A stretch of DNA of 64,000 nt from Candidula unifasciata (GCA_905116865.2 CAJHNH020000558.1:222239-286238), one strand, 5' to 3'; counted from the stretch's first letter, positions 26,090 through 40,200 are shown. Numbers and translations: made by a program. The notes: a model not told the origin generated them from the letters alone.

Positions 26090-27230
26090 GATATCTTTGA
26101 CGAGCCGTTAGCCCAACAGAATTTAACATCCTGCGTCAGGCATATCGTTATCTGTTTGGTCCCAACACTCGGGCGAGTGGGGTCTTTGGGTGTGGTCATT
26201 TGGACTTTTTCCCATTCAATACGATTTGTGATGGTCGGATTTTGAGCTTACTCGTGTGCCGTAGGATCTAGTTTTGTCGAACATTTAGGTTTAGCCAGCC
26301 AATGGGCTGTTGCTATTGTGGTGTACCTCAGCGCGGTGACGACGACACTGAGGGTTAACAGAGGATGTACATGGGTAGAATCTTGCTGCGAGACGCCACC
26401 CACAGGAGATGTTACTCGTCTGTGCTGCGAGTAAATCTCTAGGTCAAGGGTTGAGTCTCAGTAGAACAATGTTCTCTTCACTCCGCAATCTTTTAACCAA
26501 GGGTTGTAATTTTAGTTGTACGTTTGGCAAGCACTTTACTTATATTCCTAATGAGTTTTGATAACCTTTTTCGCCCATGCGTTTGGGGCGGGCTGATGAG
26601 AGCCACAAGGACACTACACCTCTGGGGGCCCCCAAACTTCGAGATTCCCTGACAGCTCTGTTAATGCTCATTTGAGACATTGTCTGTGGCGCACGACGAG
26701 GACGTGCTGCAGAGGTCTTGCGTGAGGTTCCGTAAAACCAGAACAGTGCAGGACTGGCGCCCGAGTGAGGTACGGGGTATCTCCTTATACACATCATGTT
26801 GGACTTAACTTTCCCTCACGCCTGTGACAAATCACCACGCCACGTCACAGGTATCTAGTTTAGATCCCCACCTGCGCCTCGTGTAGCAGCGCGGGTGATA
26901 CGCTCGCCGGTGAGTTTAATCGGAAAAACACTATTGCTAATCTGCGTCGGAGCGCGTGGTCTCCCGGCCATGTCGCTGTTGTCGTCTGTAATGTTGCGTG
27001 TCTCGAAATTGTCAATGGTCGCTAGTATCCTCTGCAGAAACGCTCAAAATTGCCAACGGTCGCTATTATTGTCTGCAGTGTTGCCTGTTGTGACATTGTT
27101 AAGTAATCCTAGTTTTGCCGCAATGTGTTCGTCGCAGGAAGTCCGCATTTTACACAAGGCTGAGGCCCTGTTAGGGTATTTGTTTGGCCGCCATAATATG
27201 GGATAGAAATTTGAAGTAGAGCCGAAATTC
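26090..27230. promoter_or_regulatory. CpG-dense segment, candidate regulatory or 5' exon region
   Basis: CpG dinucleotides are strikingly frequent here (for example gcgcggtgacgacgacac and gcgtcggagcgcgtgg) against a CpG-poor background. A CCAAT motif within agccaatgggct lies near 26,299. A perfect inverted repeat cctgtgac/gtcacagg lies at 26,821-26,851. The 103-codon open frame at 26,895-27,206 shows no known domain. It lies about 4 kb upstream of the first recognised Myb exon; a link is inference. Confidence 0.3.
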
Positions 27231-27254
27231 CATATGCCTTGACATTTGCAGTGT

Positions 27255-27432
27255 TACAAAGTCGGAGTGATATTGCCTAAGAGGCAAGGAACCAACAATC
27301 AGCAAATAAATAAGTCAGATCTATAAAATGAATGTGTGCAGGCAACACTCAGGTTCTGGAGCAAGACTAAAGTCGAGAGGTGGACGAACAGCCAAAACTT
27401 TCAACTGGAGTTTACACCTGGTGGATGCTAAT
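27255..27432 (+). mobile_element. SINE D 3' half
   Basis: Landmarks cggagtgatattgcctaaga, caaggaaccaacaatcag, caggttctggagcaagac and actttcaactggagtttac. Confidence 0.75.
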
Positions 27433-28301
27433 TGTCAGATATTATGCAAACTCAAAAGTACTGTGCAGAAAGTTGGTTTAAAAAAAAAGCTCCTAGAAAA
27501 TCAAATTGAGTCTCCATAAATATGGATATATAGAAGAAAAGCTGATATTTCATGGAGGTAAAAAAAAAAAAAAGATACAGCGGTTCTGGAAAGACTAAAT
27601 GAAAAAAAATGAATTAAAGAAATAAATAAAGAGACAATTTAAATATTTTGGCCACATTGAAAGACATAATAACACTTTAAAAAAACCATACTGGAGGGAA
27701 AGGTCTAGGGCAAGAGGTAGCCAATAATACAAGGGGGTGCACCACAACATCAAGAGATGGAAAAACAGCAGTCTGAGAGAGTTTACAACCAAGACAGGAG
27801 GTAGAGCGTGTTGTAAATCCATTGCAGCCAGCCTGCATTATAGAGACAGCTCCTGATTGACTGAGTTAAACTAATTGTTACTATTGCTAAAGTAATTACA
27901 TACACACAGACTAGCACACACACAAAACCTGTGATACAAAGCATCTGTTCCCCACCCTTTGCTACTGGTGCCATACATGGTAATTGACAATAATACAATT
28001 AAAGGTGAGAGGATGAACTTTATTGCACCAGGTTTTATCCAGTATGGCTCAGTCTCTGCCCCACAGAACAGCTAGCTGCCTGCCGAGAGTGTCACACAAG
28101 GCACGACCTCCGCAGCTCTGGCAACGATCCCGAGGGATCTCCATGAACTGAACAGTGCCATCGTGAAATGAAACCCACGACCTTCAGAGCGTGAGGCTAA
28201 TGGCTTGACCACTTTGCGAAATTGACCCCTAAGATAACAATACAGTAACACTAATTAGCAACCACGGAAAAGAGATGCCTAAGATTTGCTACAGGAGTGA
28301 T

Positions 28302-28317
28302 TTTAAAAAAAAATTGT

Positions 28318-28353
<36 letters not shown>

Positions 28354-28552
28354 AGAAGCCATGAGTTGTTAACCATTAGGCTCAGTATTATGGATATCGC
28401 AACCCTTCGGCCTTGATTCCATGATAAATACCGTAAATCTGGGAGAAGTGTGGCTTTTCTGCCTACCTCCGGGCGTGAACCCGGACCACTAGGAGTTTGT
28501 CACCCGGTTACCACGCAATCCAGTTTAGCCAACTACGCTAGCGTGCCGGGCG
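28302..28552 (-). mobile_element. SINE F (tRNA-derived) with perfect 12-bp target duplication
   Basis: Read on the minus strand it has a tRNA-like head with A box tagttggctaaactgg and B box tccgggttcacgcccgg. The body ends in a (TA)n/A-rich tail. Target duplications tacaggagtgat are at 28,290-28,301 and 28,553-28,564. A second copy is at 54,285-54,511. Confidence 0.9.
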
Positions 28553-29499
28553 TACAGGAGTGATAAAATAGTCTACATTGAACCTGTACTAAATTATATA
28601 CAAAAACAGTAAATAAAATATTTTGCCAACTTATAAAGAATGCACTGTGATCCTACATCAAGCAAAGCATACACAAAAGGAGGTGTGGGATGGTGGGTGA
28701 AAATGGAAAGGTACCTTCATGGAAACTCCATTATGAAGTGTTTATTGTCAAAGTGGCCATAAGCGCAAGAACCAGAATTTGGAGCGGTCAGAGCAGAAAT
28801 GGAGGAAAAGAAACAATGCGATAAAAATAAGTTTCAGTCTTGTGAAAGTTTTGTCATGTTAAGAGCACTGTTCTCCTTCGGGAGAACTAAGTTAAAATTC
28901 TTGTAGGATATTTTATCCTATCGGAGCAACAACAAACCTAACCTACACACTCCATTATGACTGCGGTAGCCATATAGCCCTCAGTCTTATATTGGGCGGG
29001 GGATGAGAGAAGGGGGGGGGGGGGGGGTTCTTTGAGCCTGGGGATTTAGGGTCGCTTGGTTTGTGCTGTCGACACTGACTGCAAGTTTGAATTTTATTTT
29101 GTGTCTCCGACAAGAATCCCACAACTTTGGTCTCCCACATAAGAGCCTGACATTCTTAAGCATTCGACCAGCGGCTGCTACACAAGTGGTAAATACAGGA
29201 AGTGATAATGTTTCTTTTTTCAAATAGGTGTCATTACTAACACATTAGTTTCTCGTCAGATTCTGATGTTTCTTTATTTTATTCTATCTAGGTTTGAAAT
29301 ATGATGATAAAATAGTCCTTGAATAATGGCTGCACTTTACAAGTGAAGATACATGGGAGTAATCTGAATTAAAGGTATGTTTGAAAGATGTACCTGCGTC
29401 TCTGTCCTTTCAAGGTTTCACTCAGCATATTTTAACTCATTCATTACCAAAATGCTAACCGTGTGTTTATTAGGGCATCATTACGTGTGTTTTTAGTTG

Positions 29500-29770
29500 A
29501 CATCCGTGGCTCAGCCATTGTGAATGTGCTTCATAATTCCAAGGTGCCTCTGTTTAATTCCAACTGTTGGCATATTGGCAGCATACTTCGACAATGGTAT
29601 CTAGAGCCCCCCATTCAGATTTCAATGGCAAACTACTTAATTTAAAATTGCTAGTAAAACCATACAGCTGACAAATGCTGGAGGTAGGTTCTGCTGCTAG
29701 TTCTGTAAAGGATATACAACTAATTTTATATGTTAGTTCTGTAAAGGATATACAACTAATTTTATGTTTT
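29500..29770 (+). mobile_element. SINE A copy with duplicated 3' tail
   Basis: A-box-like ccgtggctcagccattg, body caatggcaaactacttaa and gtaaaaccatacagctgac. The terminal 37-bp tail block (tagttctgtaaaggatatac, aactaattttat) occurs twice in tandem. Confidence 0.75.
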
Positions 29771-29954
29771 TGTAAATTTCTTACGCATTTGCCAGCTGTA
29801 AAAGTAACTCTTTCTATCCTAAATATTACTTCTTTTGTCCTACATTGGCATTATTTAAACCATTTTAGACCCAGACCATTTTTTAAGCAATAAGTCCTCT
29901 TTCAGTCCCAAACAGTATTTAGTTCAACACTGACTGTCCCATATTTTTATATAT

Positions 29955-30114
29955 TAGAGCTGGGCTATTCAACTGGCAGTCTGTGGACCAAATCCTGCCC
30001 ACAGAAGGTTATAGCCAGTTGAAGTATGATAGTGTTTGTCTATGCTGGGGTTTGGTCTCTGGCCCATGATGATCCCCCATTTCCATCATTTGGCCCATGA
30101 GTGAACTTAGTCGA
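29955..30114. mobile_element. hAT-like MITE (short, old)
   Basis: Imperfect terminal inverted repeats gctgggctattcaactgg and agtcgaataaccctg, with interior gtctgtggaccaaatcctgc and ggcccatgagtgaac. No clear 8-bp duplication remains. Confidence 0.45.
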
Positions 30115-30374
30115 ATAACCCTGCGTTCTTGTGATTTTAATTTGACTGGACAGGAAGATTTCAAGTAACAGCTGGAATAGAATGGATTGCCTTTACAGAG
30201 AAAATGGACAGAATGAGTTTAGAAATATATATATAGAACATGTTTAGAGAAATCAAGAAACATTTGGTAAGTCATCTGGCAATGGAGAAAGAAACATTGA
30301 AAGAGTCGAAGAGACGCTTGCCTGGGACTAAAAGAGTTAATTTCCATGACCTCAACAACACATTTCTTATTCTT

Positions 30375-30505
30375 TTTAGCGTTCATGGCTGTAAACCCCA
30401 GTGGAAGGTTTTAGTTGCTCGTTCATTTTTGGACTTTAGTCCTATTGCAGAACTTGAGTGTTGTTTCCACATCTGTTTTAGAGATCTGGCTTTTTTGTAC
30501 AGAAG
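30375..30505 (-). mobile_element. SINE D 3' part (antisense)
   Basis: Landmarks taaaccccagtggaaggttt, ttggactttagtcctattgc and acatctgttttagagatctg. Confidence 0.65.
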
Positions 30506-30874
30506 AACTGAAATAAATTAAAAAAAAGAGACAATTAAAATACTGCAAGGATAGGTCAAAGGCAAGAGAGCAAGAGGTGGGCAACAATATGAGTGGAAGG
30601 ATAACATCAGGAGATGGACTGGCAGCAGTCTGAGAGAGTGTACAACCAAGACAAGAGATAGTGTGTTGGAATTCCCTTTCAGCCAACTTTCACTGTGAAG
30701 ATGGCACTTGATTGATTGATGTCAAAAGGATCCTTTATTTTGACTTATTTACAGATTAGAAAATATCCGCTTTGAGCACAAAAGTGTTTTTATCGAAGAT
30801 TGGGGTAAAACTAACGTGATCTGAATAGCAAGGAAAACTGGCAAATAAACAGCATCCTACCCCGAAAGCTGGGG

Positions 30875-31095
30875 TATTTTGGCCATGTTAGGCATCAAAT
30901 GGTGGCCTGGAGAAATCTGTAGTGGAGGGTGCAGTTATTAGAAAATAAGGCAGAGGTCGGCCTCCTTGAAGGCGGATACAAGACGCTGAAGATGCATTGG
31001 CTATGAAAGCACATAGGACTGGATAATTGTCTAGAGAAAGAGAGACTTTCAGGCACGCCATGAAGAGAGTGATGTTATGTGAAGCACCTGCTGAT
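30875..31095 (+). mobile_element. LINE-3 3' end
   Basis: Landmarks ggccatgttaggcatcaaat, gcagaggtcggcctcc, gatgcattggctatgaaagc and acctgctgattgatgg. The same 3' end occurs at 42,690-42,885 and 62,165-62,361, where other elements interrupt it. Confidence 0.75.
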
Positions 31096-31141
31096 TGATG
31101 GTGAGCGTTTACTTTTGTTATGCTTGTGTTTCATTTTTCAG

Positions 31142-31285
31142 ACATCAGTAATGGTAGAGGCAGCAGGATGGAGTGCATAGGTTTTGATGATGTGACATCC
31201 CTGGATCTGCTTGCTGGAATGGGGATTTATCCTGGCTGCACCCCAGTTAAATTCTATCGTGATGCAGGCAGTGATCAAATCCTTG
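31142..31285 (+). CDS. Myb: Myb exon 1 of those visible
   Basis: Acceptor tttttcag; donor g|gtgagt. Starts with two bases of a split codon and ends with one base of the next. Encodes DISNGRGSRMECIGFDDVT and on to GIYPGCTPVKFYRDAGSDQ. This is the poorly conserved region upstream of the TPPS block, assigned by phase and position. Confidence 0.65.
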
Positions 31286-34200
31286 GTGAGTATTGTTTTC
31301 TTTTTGCCATAGGTGCCGGAACCTAGGAGCTCATATATCATGAGGTTCCCCACCACCATAATTTTTAAGTAGCAGACCCTTTGTGGGAACCCAGGTCAGT
31401 TTTTCAGAAATTCTAATTAATTTGTTTCCTCCTATGTGTTACTTGTAGCATATTGCATTTGCCCCCACCCTGTATTAAGATCTGTGTGTTCTAATCATTT
31501 TAGAGTCTTTGGCCATAACTGCTTTGTCACCTACTCCTCTGCTTTGTGTAATGAAAGGTGTATAATTACATGTGAAATGTGCTGTTTCCATTCCACAAGG
31601 TCACAAACAACTCAGGAGAAACACGGTTACGAATACCAGCATTAGAGAGAGAGTTGGAATAAGACCATGTCTGGATTATATTGACAGACAAAGAATGAAA
31701 TGCTTCAGCCGTTTAGTAAGAATGCAGCCAGACCAACCTGCATTTTAGACTTTTTATAGCAGAACATCTAGGAGGAAGAAAAAATCCATCACCCAAGCTA
31801 CACGAGAAGCACAAGTCAAATAAAGAAAACCATGACGCTGGGCTACAGCCTGGTATCATTGAAACGACAGAAGAAGAAGGGTAGTTTTTCACATTTTATC
31901 TTTAATATTTTGTATTTTCTTCACCCCAAACAGTCTAAAGATCTGTGTATTCATATAATTTAAGAGACTGGTGCCATAACTATTTATTTGGTCACCTACT
32001 TCCCTACGCTGAGTAATTAAATGTTTTGTTATTGGAGTATTGTTATATTGTTTGCAGAAAACTGTGAGAACACACAGAACATGTATTTTGTTGAAGCCGG
32101 TTCCTCCCATGCTGCCTTCACCACACCACCTTCTATTCTTCGGAGAGGAAGATATAGACAGGTGAGTTTGATATTGTTCAACTGTCATGTGTATCATGTG
32201 TGCTTCTTTTACATCTTCATCTCCTTAATTTTCCCCTAACAGGGGTATTGGGTGAAACTTTGAGCTGCGGGTTTAATGTGGAATGTTTGACTTGACCAAA
32301 CATGGTGTTGTGAACTATAGAATAAGAAAATAGCGAGTGACCTGTTGTTGCAATATTGGTGGTGCCTTAAATGATTAAAATTGATTGTGTGTGCAAATGC
32401 TGATCTGTTTGTATCTGCTGCATTTGTCGATATGTCTTTGCACTGGAACCTACAGGGTCATAGAAATAAAGGAAAACATGCACAAATGGAGAAGGGTGCT
32501 AAAGAGCGAAGTAAAAAAGATAGGGCTGAAATGGGGAGAGTAGCGAATGTTGTCATGACTTGGCGTGAGTTGGTTGAGGACCTATGCTCCACTGGGGGTT
32601 GGAAAGGCAGAAGAAGCTTCCATAATGATGAACTGCATTTCTACTGTCATACTGTTTGTGTTAGCACTTCTGATGGCTGTCTTATGGTTTTAATGCATGT
32701 TTATGCAAATGGATATGTTGAGACAGCAGCCTGTCAAATTTCCCACAAGGGACTGTGATGAACATTCTGTTGTGAGTTAGATTATCTTTACAGCACTCCG
32801 GGCACATCCATAGGCGCTCAGATTCCCCTCTGAACATATTCATCAGCGTTGTGCGGTTAATGGTGCCAGTCCTATGTTGGTTAACAAGACTTCGTATGTG
32901 TCCAGTGTGCTTCTCATGCTTGGCTGTGCCGATCTTTACTCCCAGTTCTCGCTTTCTTAGCAGTGATGTGGACACGTTGCTTCCAGAATCCTCAGAACCT
33001 CCTATCTCTCTAAGGGCAATGACAATGTCTGCGTGATCCTTGGGCCAGCTATCTTCAGTTAATGCAGCATCTGCCGGTCTATCAGCTCGTTCATTACCAA
33101 TAACACCTGCATACCCTGGGACGAATATGAAGGTAACTGCACACACGGGAGAGTTTTGCAATGACTCAAACCACTGTCTGCATAACCCGCCTGCCTCAAC
33201 CCGCTGGGTCATGCTCAGAGTTACTCAGCACACACACACGGGAATAGTCATGTGATTCTAGCCACGTGAAAGCTTGTGTCACCACCATCACCTCCATCGT
33301 GATGCTGAGTCATGGAGAAGGCACTGCTTGCTTCTTGAACTCTTTTGCCTGAAGAGCGAGCTGTAAATGCCCATGCACACTTATGTCCTCGTATAACGGA
33401 CCCGTCTGTGAACATTCTGTGTGTTTTTCTTTAGCACAGGAACAGAGCAACTATGGGCTGACCTGTTTGCTATGAAGCTGAAACTAATATTACCAAGTTG
33501 ACTGCTACCATGTCTATGCCTTTTGGCCCAACAGATCTGATATCAACTAACCCTTAGTCAGTCGCCTCTACCGGCATTCATGTTAAGGGGCAGTGGGTCT
33601 CCATTTCCTCTCAGAATGAGACCACATGAGGTGGCTTGAGTTGACATTAGATAATAGGCAGATAAACACTATTTAGTGGCGAGCAATGTTAAGCTATTTT
33701 ATATGGCACAGGTAACATAGTCACAGTTATAACCAAAAGCTCCCCTTTTTAGGGACGCTGGTTAAAGTGACAATTTTTTTTCCGTAGTGGAAGGAAGGAG
33801 GCAGACTAACAGTAGTGGAAATATCTTGTGAACGCCTTTTATGCCAACAGTGAAATGAAGAGCATATACAAGGTCCGACAATTAGGTAATGAGACTGATT
33901 TTATTATGGCCAAGACAAAAATGCCATCTATGAAGCAAAGCATGGTATCTAAAGAGGCAACATTCATTTTTGATCTGGCAACTTTTCATCGCCGCTCGGT
34001 AAGCAGACAACAACAAAAACAACAACGGAGGAGCTGGATCTGTCATCATGCTACAAGATGGGACCACAGTAGAAAAGCCTTGCGCCTCCGGAAGACTCTC
34101 GACAAACTTCAGAGCAGAGCAGCAAGCAATTATTGATTCAGCCAAAGTGTTTGAGGAAAGAAAAATTAAAAACAAAATTGTTTTCCGTTGTGACTGCATG

Positions 34201-37200
34201 TTAGTCCTCCAGGAGACTCAGAGAGATCCACGAGACAACGTGGAGAGAGAAGTGACCCGCCAGCTAAACAGACTCTCAGAAAACAATCAAATTGTTCTCT
34301 AATGGATCCGGCTCTTGTGCCATACCAGGAAATGAGTTAGCAGACTGACTTGCCAAAAAAATGTAACAAAGGAGAGACAACACACCCATCCATTGTCATT
34401 GCCAGAAATCAGAACACTTATCAAGGGAAAATACAAGCAATTGTGGAGAGAACAAACAGCAAACATCCACAAGTCCCAGTCAGATGACTCAACAGAAAGC
34501 AACATACAACAATTTTGGCTCTACGAACAGGACACTGCAGCTTCGACTACTACATGCATAAAATAAAGATTGTACAGTGTCCACAGTGTGCCTGTAAGAC
34601 AGGACCACAAACACCTGAGCATATTCTGCAGACCTGCCCACTCTACCTACAACTTCGAAAAGAAACCTGGCCTCAAGAGCAAAGTGTGCAGAGCAAGCTA
34701 TGGGGAACCATGCAGGACCTGCAGCTGACATGCGAGTTCATAGAGGCAACCAACCTGATGGTCTGATCTGAGCACGCAAAACCGAACGCAAAGAAAAAGT
34801 TAACTCTTAATTTTAACTTTCATTAAGTTGGTTTTACTGTCTATTCCTAGCTTCGAGGAACTTCACAAACTGAGCGGCCTCAGAAAAGATTGCGATATTT
34901 GCAAGAAGAATCACTTGATGGTGAGATGTATAGTGACACATCCCTGAGGACTCACACACAGGAAGCTTTGCCTGCTCCAACCACACCTGTTCGTTTACCT
35001 TACGAGACTTTGCCATTTTCACCATCTCAGGTAATATTATTTTTTTACACTAGGCAATCAGGTGTCGGTGAATTGTAGTGACAGAGTTGTTGATTTGCTC
35101 GTCTGCTGAAGAAAATTGGGTGGGGGGGGGGGGGGCTTTGTGGCAAAGCCAAGTGCTCTGTGGTTAGTGATCATTATATGAGCACGTACTTCCATTCAGT
35201 TTTTAGTGATCCCTGGGAATCATCACTGGAGCTATAGTAAGTTCATGCTATGTGCAATGCTCTCAACAAGTAGAGGCTAGTTGTTCTGCGAAGAGAGACC
35301 AGACCATGTGGGGTACTGAATATAATATCAAATGTGACCAGAAAAGCTCATATACAACTGAAAGTTTAAACCCAAGTCTTTATCAACATAGTACGTAATA
35401 CAGCACAGGCTGTACCTGGAAAACTCAGTGGACAAGACTACAGAGCTTCTTACGAGGAGTGCGAAATGGAGATGGGGGGGGGGGATATGAAGGGCTATAA
35501 TAAGAAGAAGAAAAAAAATAAGTAAGAAGGTGTATGTAAACATAGGAGAAATATGAATATGTTAAATAAATATTCAAGTTAATAAAATAAAATTACATAT
35601 TGCAATGTTGAATATTGATCCCTCCAAGACCGCAAAAGCCAAAAACTATGAATTATGAATAAAATGATTTTCAAAGGAGTAGTGGCTGGTTTGATCACCG
35701 GAGCAAGATTTAATACCCAGTCAGTCGATCCTCTCGATTTTAACTGTCTCCTGAGACAGTGATCTGGATTCAGCCACCAGAAGTGGCAAAATTGTTCCAA
35801 TCATTGCCCCGAGAGTCCGGTGAAAAACGGAGCATTTGGGATTTTTTTTTTCTTTTAAAAGCTGTTACCGGGGTTGTCGTAATGCCAAGCAGAGAGGACC
35901 TGTATGCTTCAGGAATTAAACAGATATGAATGTTTTAGATGCAATAGTTATATAAATCCTACAGGACACAGGACATGGGCAATGTCTACTGGTGAAGAAT
36001 GGGTTGAAGCATGTGGTTCGTGACCTGGGCCAGTGGAATCATCGTACACTAGCGGTTCCGGATATACAGATAGTCGGGGCACAACCTGGAATTCAGTAAA
36101 TGTGTACACTGTTGTTGGCTCTCTTGTCACAAAGATACATTAGGACTGGCTCAGAGAGTTGGAGGAAATCTCTGGTAATAGGCTTCTAATTTGTGGGGAT
36201 TTCAGTGCACGGGACTGTACTGAGAGAACTAGACAAGAAAATGCTTTAGCAAATGCTATGGTAGATGCAGACATAGCTTGTATAAATTACGATAAGCCAA
36301 CTGGGGAGGTTGGGGCGGAATGAGAAAGCAAGGATGTCTATCTAGGAAATCCCCTACGACAGATGATGAGAGAGACATTTGTACATTACATAGGGCTTGC
36401 AGTCTGTTTCTCCATTTCATTCTATGCATTGCAATCCTTTTGATCGCGTGGGTGGAATCCATATTCTTGTTTTCTGTTTTCTCGCCTTTCTTGATTTCAT
36501 CCCATTTAATGTTCATCAATTTGCTCATTCACTTTTGTTTTGTGTATCAGTGATGCTCCAGCTCCCACGGGCCTATGTTAAAATTGAAATATTATAGTTG
36601 AAAATATCGAACCATTTTAAAGTCAAAATTACCTCTATAAATTGATGCGTTATTTTTTTTTTATCTGGTGTGACGTCTACTTGATCTGTTAATATTGTCT
36701 TAATTGATTTGCAGGAAAGAGTTACAAAAGTATGTGAAAAGTTAACTTATGTGAGATGTACAGATGCAGTCACAAAGTTTTATGCAGAGCAGAAAAATTG
36801 TGAATGCAAATGCCACTCTAAATAAATGATCATAGACATTTGATGTAAATAGCACATGTGATTGTGGTTTCAGTTTTTAAACAGCTCCTGTCAGTCTAGT
36901 GCTAAAATGACTTCAACTCCTATGATCTCACAGACATCGTACTATGCAAGTAGCAGTTGGTAGGTAGAAGTTTTGTCTTTCTTCCTTAATCTGTAAACTA
37001 CTTTGCCCTTATTTCCATACCCCGAATTGTCTTTGGACTAAAATACAACTGAATGGTAATATATGCTGACATTATCATCACCATGGAAAGATCAGTGGAA
37101 AAGAGGGTGGAGGCAGCCCAAGAGAGATGATGCTGGATGGGCTGAAACTACCAAGCAATCAGTTTTGCTAATGTTAATAATGATCATTTCCTTCTGACAC

Positions 37201-40200
37201 CAAGTCTAGAAACGATATAAAACCGCTATATCTGCATGTGTGTATCCGCATTTGCCTGCACAAGTAACGTGCCGAATATGCCTGGTACACCATTCAACAA
37301 GGCAAAAATACCTTGAAAAAAGTTGGTGAAATTGACTACAAACCCTGTTAAATGCATTCTAAAACAAGCCTTAGGAAAAGATGAACATAAAATGGGATGA
37401 ATTCAAGTTTGGTAAAGAAATAAGAGAAATGTGTTGGCAGTCACTGGCGTCAGTATTTATAAGACAGAGAAGATGGCGCTATATTGGACACATTCAGAGC
37501 AGAGACGAACAGAAAATCGCTAAACAGGCTCTGAAATTCTACCGAACTTTGTCCATGATATCGAAGTGATAGAGTGGAATAGAGAAACAGACTGCAAGCT
37601 CTGTGTGACATATGGAGTCAGGAATGAACTGTAGAAATGTTTTAAAACATTATAGCTAATTTATATTTGTGCTATTTGTTTCATTTATAAACAATTTTCT
37701 GGTCCATTTTACCTAAACATTTAACAGGGCCACATTCTTTCAGAGCATATCATCACTTTGCAGTTACCTTCATGTTTGTGCCTATGAATGTTTTCAGCTG
37801 CTTTGCATCTAAAGCTTAGTGATTATGAATGCAGTTTGGTAACTGTTACATCTTGTGTTCCATTCAGATACAGGTGGCTTGACAAGTAGGCAACTTTGCA
37901 TTGATTTCAACAATGTTGTAATTGACTTTTCTGAAAGCAGTGGCAAACTACTGAACATAAAATTGCCTTGAAACATCACAGACAACCGATAGGTGCTAAG
38001 AATTAGGTTGTGACATCCTGAAATTAATATGCAGGTAATTTATCTTTTCTTTCAAAGCCCAGATTTTTTTCTCCAGACGTGTTACTGTTATTTATTGTTT
38101 ATCCCAGCACCGAGCCTCTAACTCCAGAAACTCACCACATTGTGCCACAGTCTCCCTCTCTGCACACACCAACTCCCTTCAAACATGCAATAGCTGAGGT
38201 GGAGAGGAAGGCTCAGAGTAAGGTTTGGGTAAGTTATCTTCTTGTTTGTGTCTGACTGCTTCGTGTTTTATGTTATCTACTACGGTTCGGTTTTGCAGCA
38301 CTATCTGTAGTGTTGGTTGTTGTTGGTAGTTTTTACTGCAACTGTATCAACAGATGTGTAATCGTGTTTGTAGTTTTATCTGAACTGTTGGAAGCTCCGG
38401 TACCTGTTTTTGTAGCTTTATCTCTAACCATTTTTGTAGCCCTCTCTGTGACTGTGTTTGTAGCGCTGCCCATAGCTATGTTTGTAATGCTGTCTGTATC
38501 TACAGTCAAAACAGTGCCCTTGTTACAGCCATGACAGTGCCCTTGTTACAGCCATGTCAGTGCCCTTGTTACAGCCGTGCCAGTGCCCTTGTTACAGCCG
38601 TGTCAGTGGCCTCCGTTGTCAGAGTGTTTGCTATAACAGCAAAGGCATCACTCATTTCCTTGATGGTTTTTTCTTTTTGAGCTCACGGAAAACACCCACA
38701 CGCTTGGCTTGCCCTGTACATTACAGTATCCTCTAACCCAGAGATTCTCAAACTAGGAGTGCATGCCAAGGGTGCCGCGGCAATAATCAATAATTTTTCA
38801 AAATCAGCTTGAGATCAGCGACGGCAGCAGTTTAAAACAGAAACTACTGAACGAAGCCGAAAAGAGTTTTGAATGCAGGTGTATTCAGAAGACAGTACTA
38901 TTGGCAAGGCTTCATTCAGTGTATTCTCAATGTATGCTTACATATAAAAAGGAACAGACACAGGAGCAACTTTCAAGTGATTTAATGGTACAGTTAACTA
39001 AACTTTCCATCTACATAACAGGTATAATGAAAAATAGTTTCATTCATCACACTAAAGACAACTGAACATTAAATGTGCAATTTTTCCTTCTTTTCCTAAG
39101 CATTAAAACAGCTTTAAGAATAGGTGTGCCATGAAATTTTGTAAGCAAGAGTGCTGCGGCGAAAAAAGTTTGAGAACCATTCCTCTCCGCGTCATCTCAT
39201 TTCCTCAGTTAAGACATACAAATAAAGGACCCTTTTCCTCGTCTTCGGGCATAAAAGGCTAGACCTTTATTTTATAGATCAATCGGCTCTGGGCTGGTGA
39301 TATGGTTAGTATCACACCGGCTGCCTTTACTTCCCAGGGCTTATCTGGTACCCACTCGAAGCTGGGTCGACTGAGACTAAGGAAATTTGTGAACAAATTT
39401 CAATTCTGTCAGGACCCGATTCCACTGCCTTCTGATCCGCAGGCGATTGTCTAGCCTCTACACCATGGTGGCTCTTAGTCAAGACATATACATCAAGGAA
39501 AACGTTTTTGTTACCAGTCTGTGTATAATTCTGTAAGTTGTCAATTGAATATCCTATAGAGTCCCAGTGATCTGGATGACCTCGGAGAGGTGCTTAAAGA
39601 TTGTGATATGTCATATGAACCTGATCATACCGGTTATGAAGCGGACCAGTCTTCCGGGTTTACACCTTTGTCTCAGGCACAGCTATCCAAACGGAGATTT
39701 ACCAGGGAGCCAGCAACCAATGTTAGTTGAGTTCCCAGTTTTGCTGTTTCTTATGCTTGATTTCATATTTGCAATTTCATTGAGACTTAGCTAATTTTCA
39801 TTGTTAATTGCATCTTTGGAATGTTAAATGCTGAAAAAAAGTAACAAGCTACTTTATAATCACTTAAATATACGCGTGACTTAAAGGGGTCAAAATTTCA
39901 AAGTGCAAGCTTATGCGGTTATTGTTTATATGTATTGAAAATTCATAAGATATTAAGCAGAAAGGGCAAAAGTCAGAAGCCTAATGGAGAGGACACTGTT
40001 CCTGACCTACCATCACTAAGATGTGGTTTCTATCCCTAGCTAATGGAAGGTTGACCTCCTTGGTTGGCCTACAGTCGTAATAAAGAAACTAAAAGGCTAG
40101 TGAAGAAACTGGTGGTCACGTCACCTCATAGTAGTGAACCTAGCATAAGTAAAATATTATCGTTTAAACGTATATGGGTATTAACTGTTTTTAAGTCCCA

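Noticed and set aside
26895..27206. 103-codon frame in the CpG-dense region as a gene
   Set aside because: No domain, no splice support and an unremarkable composition; kept only as part of the regulatory candidate.
32381..32758. 125-codon plus-strand frame in Myb intron 2
   Set aside because: Its 3' half overlaps the LINE-1 3' end on the opposite strand; the 5' half lacks any domain and no Myb phase fits.
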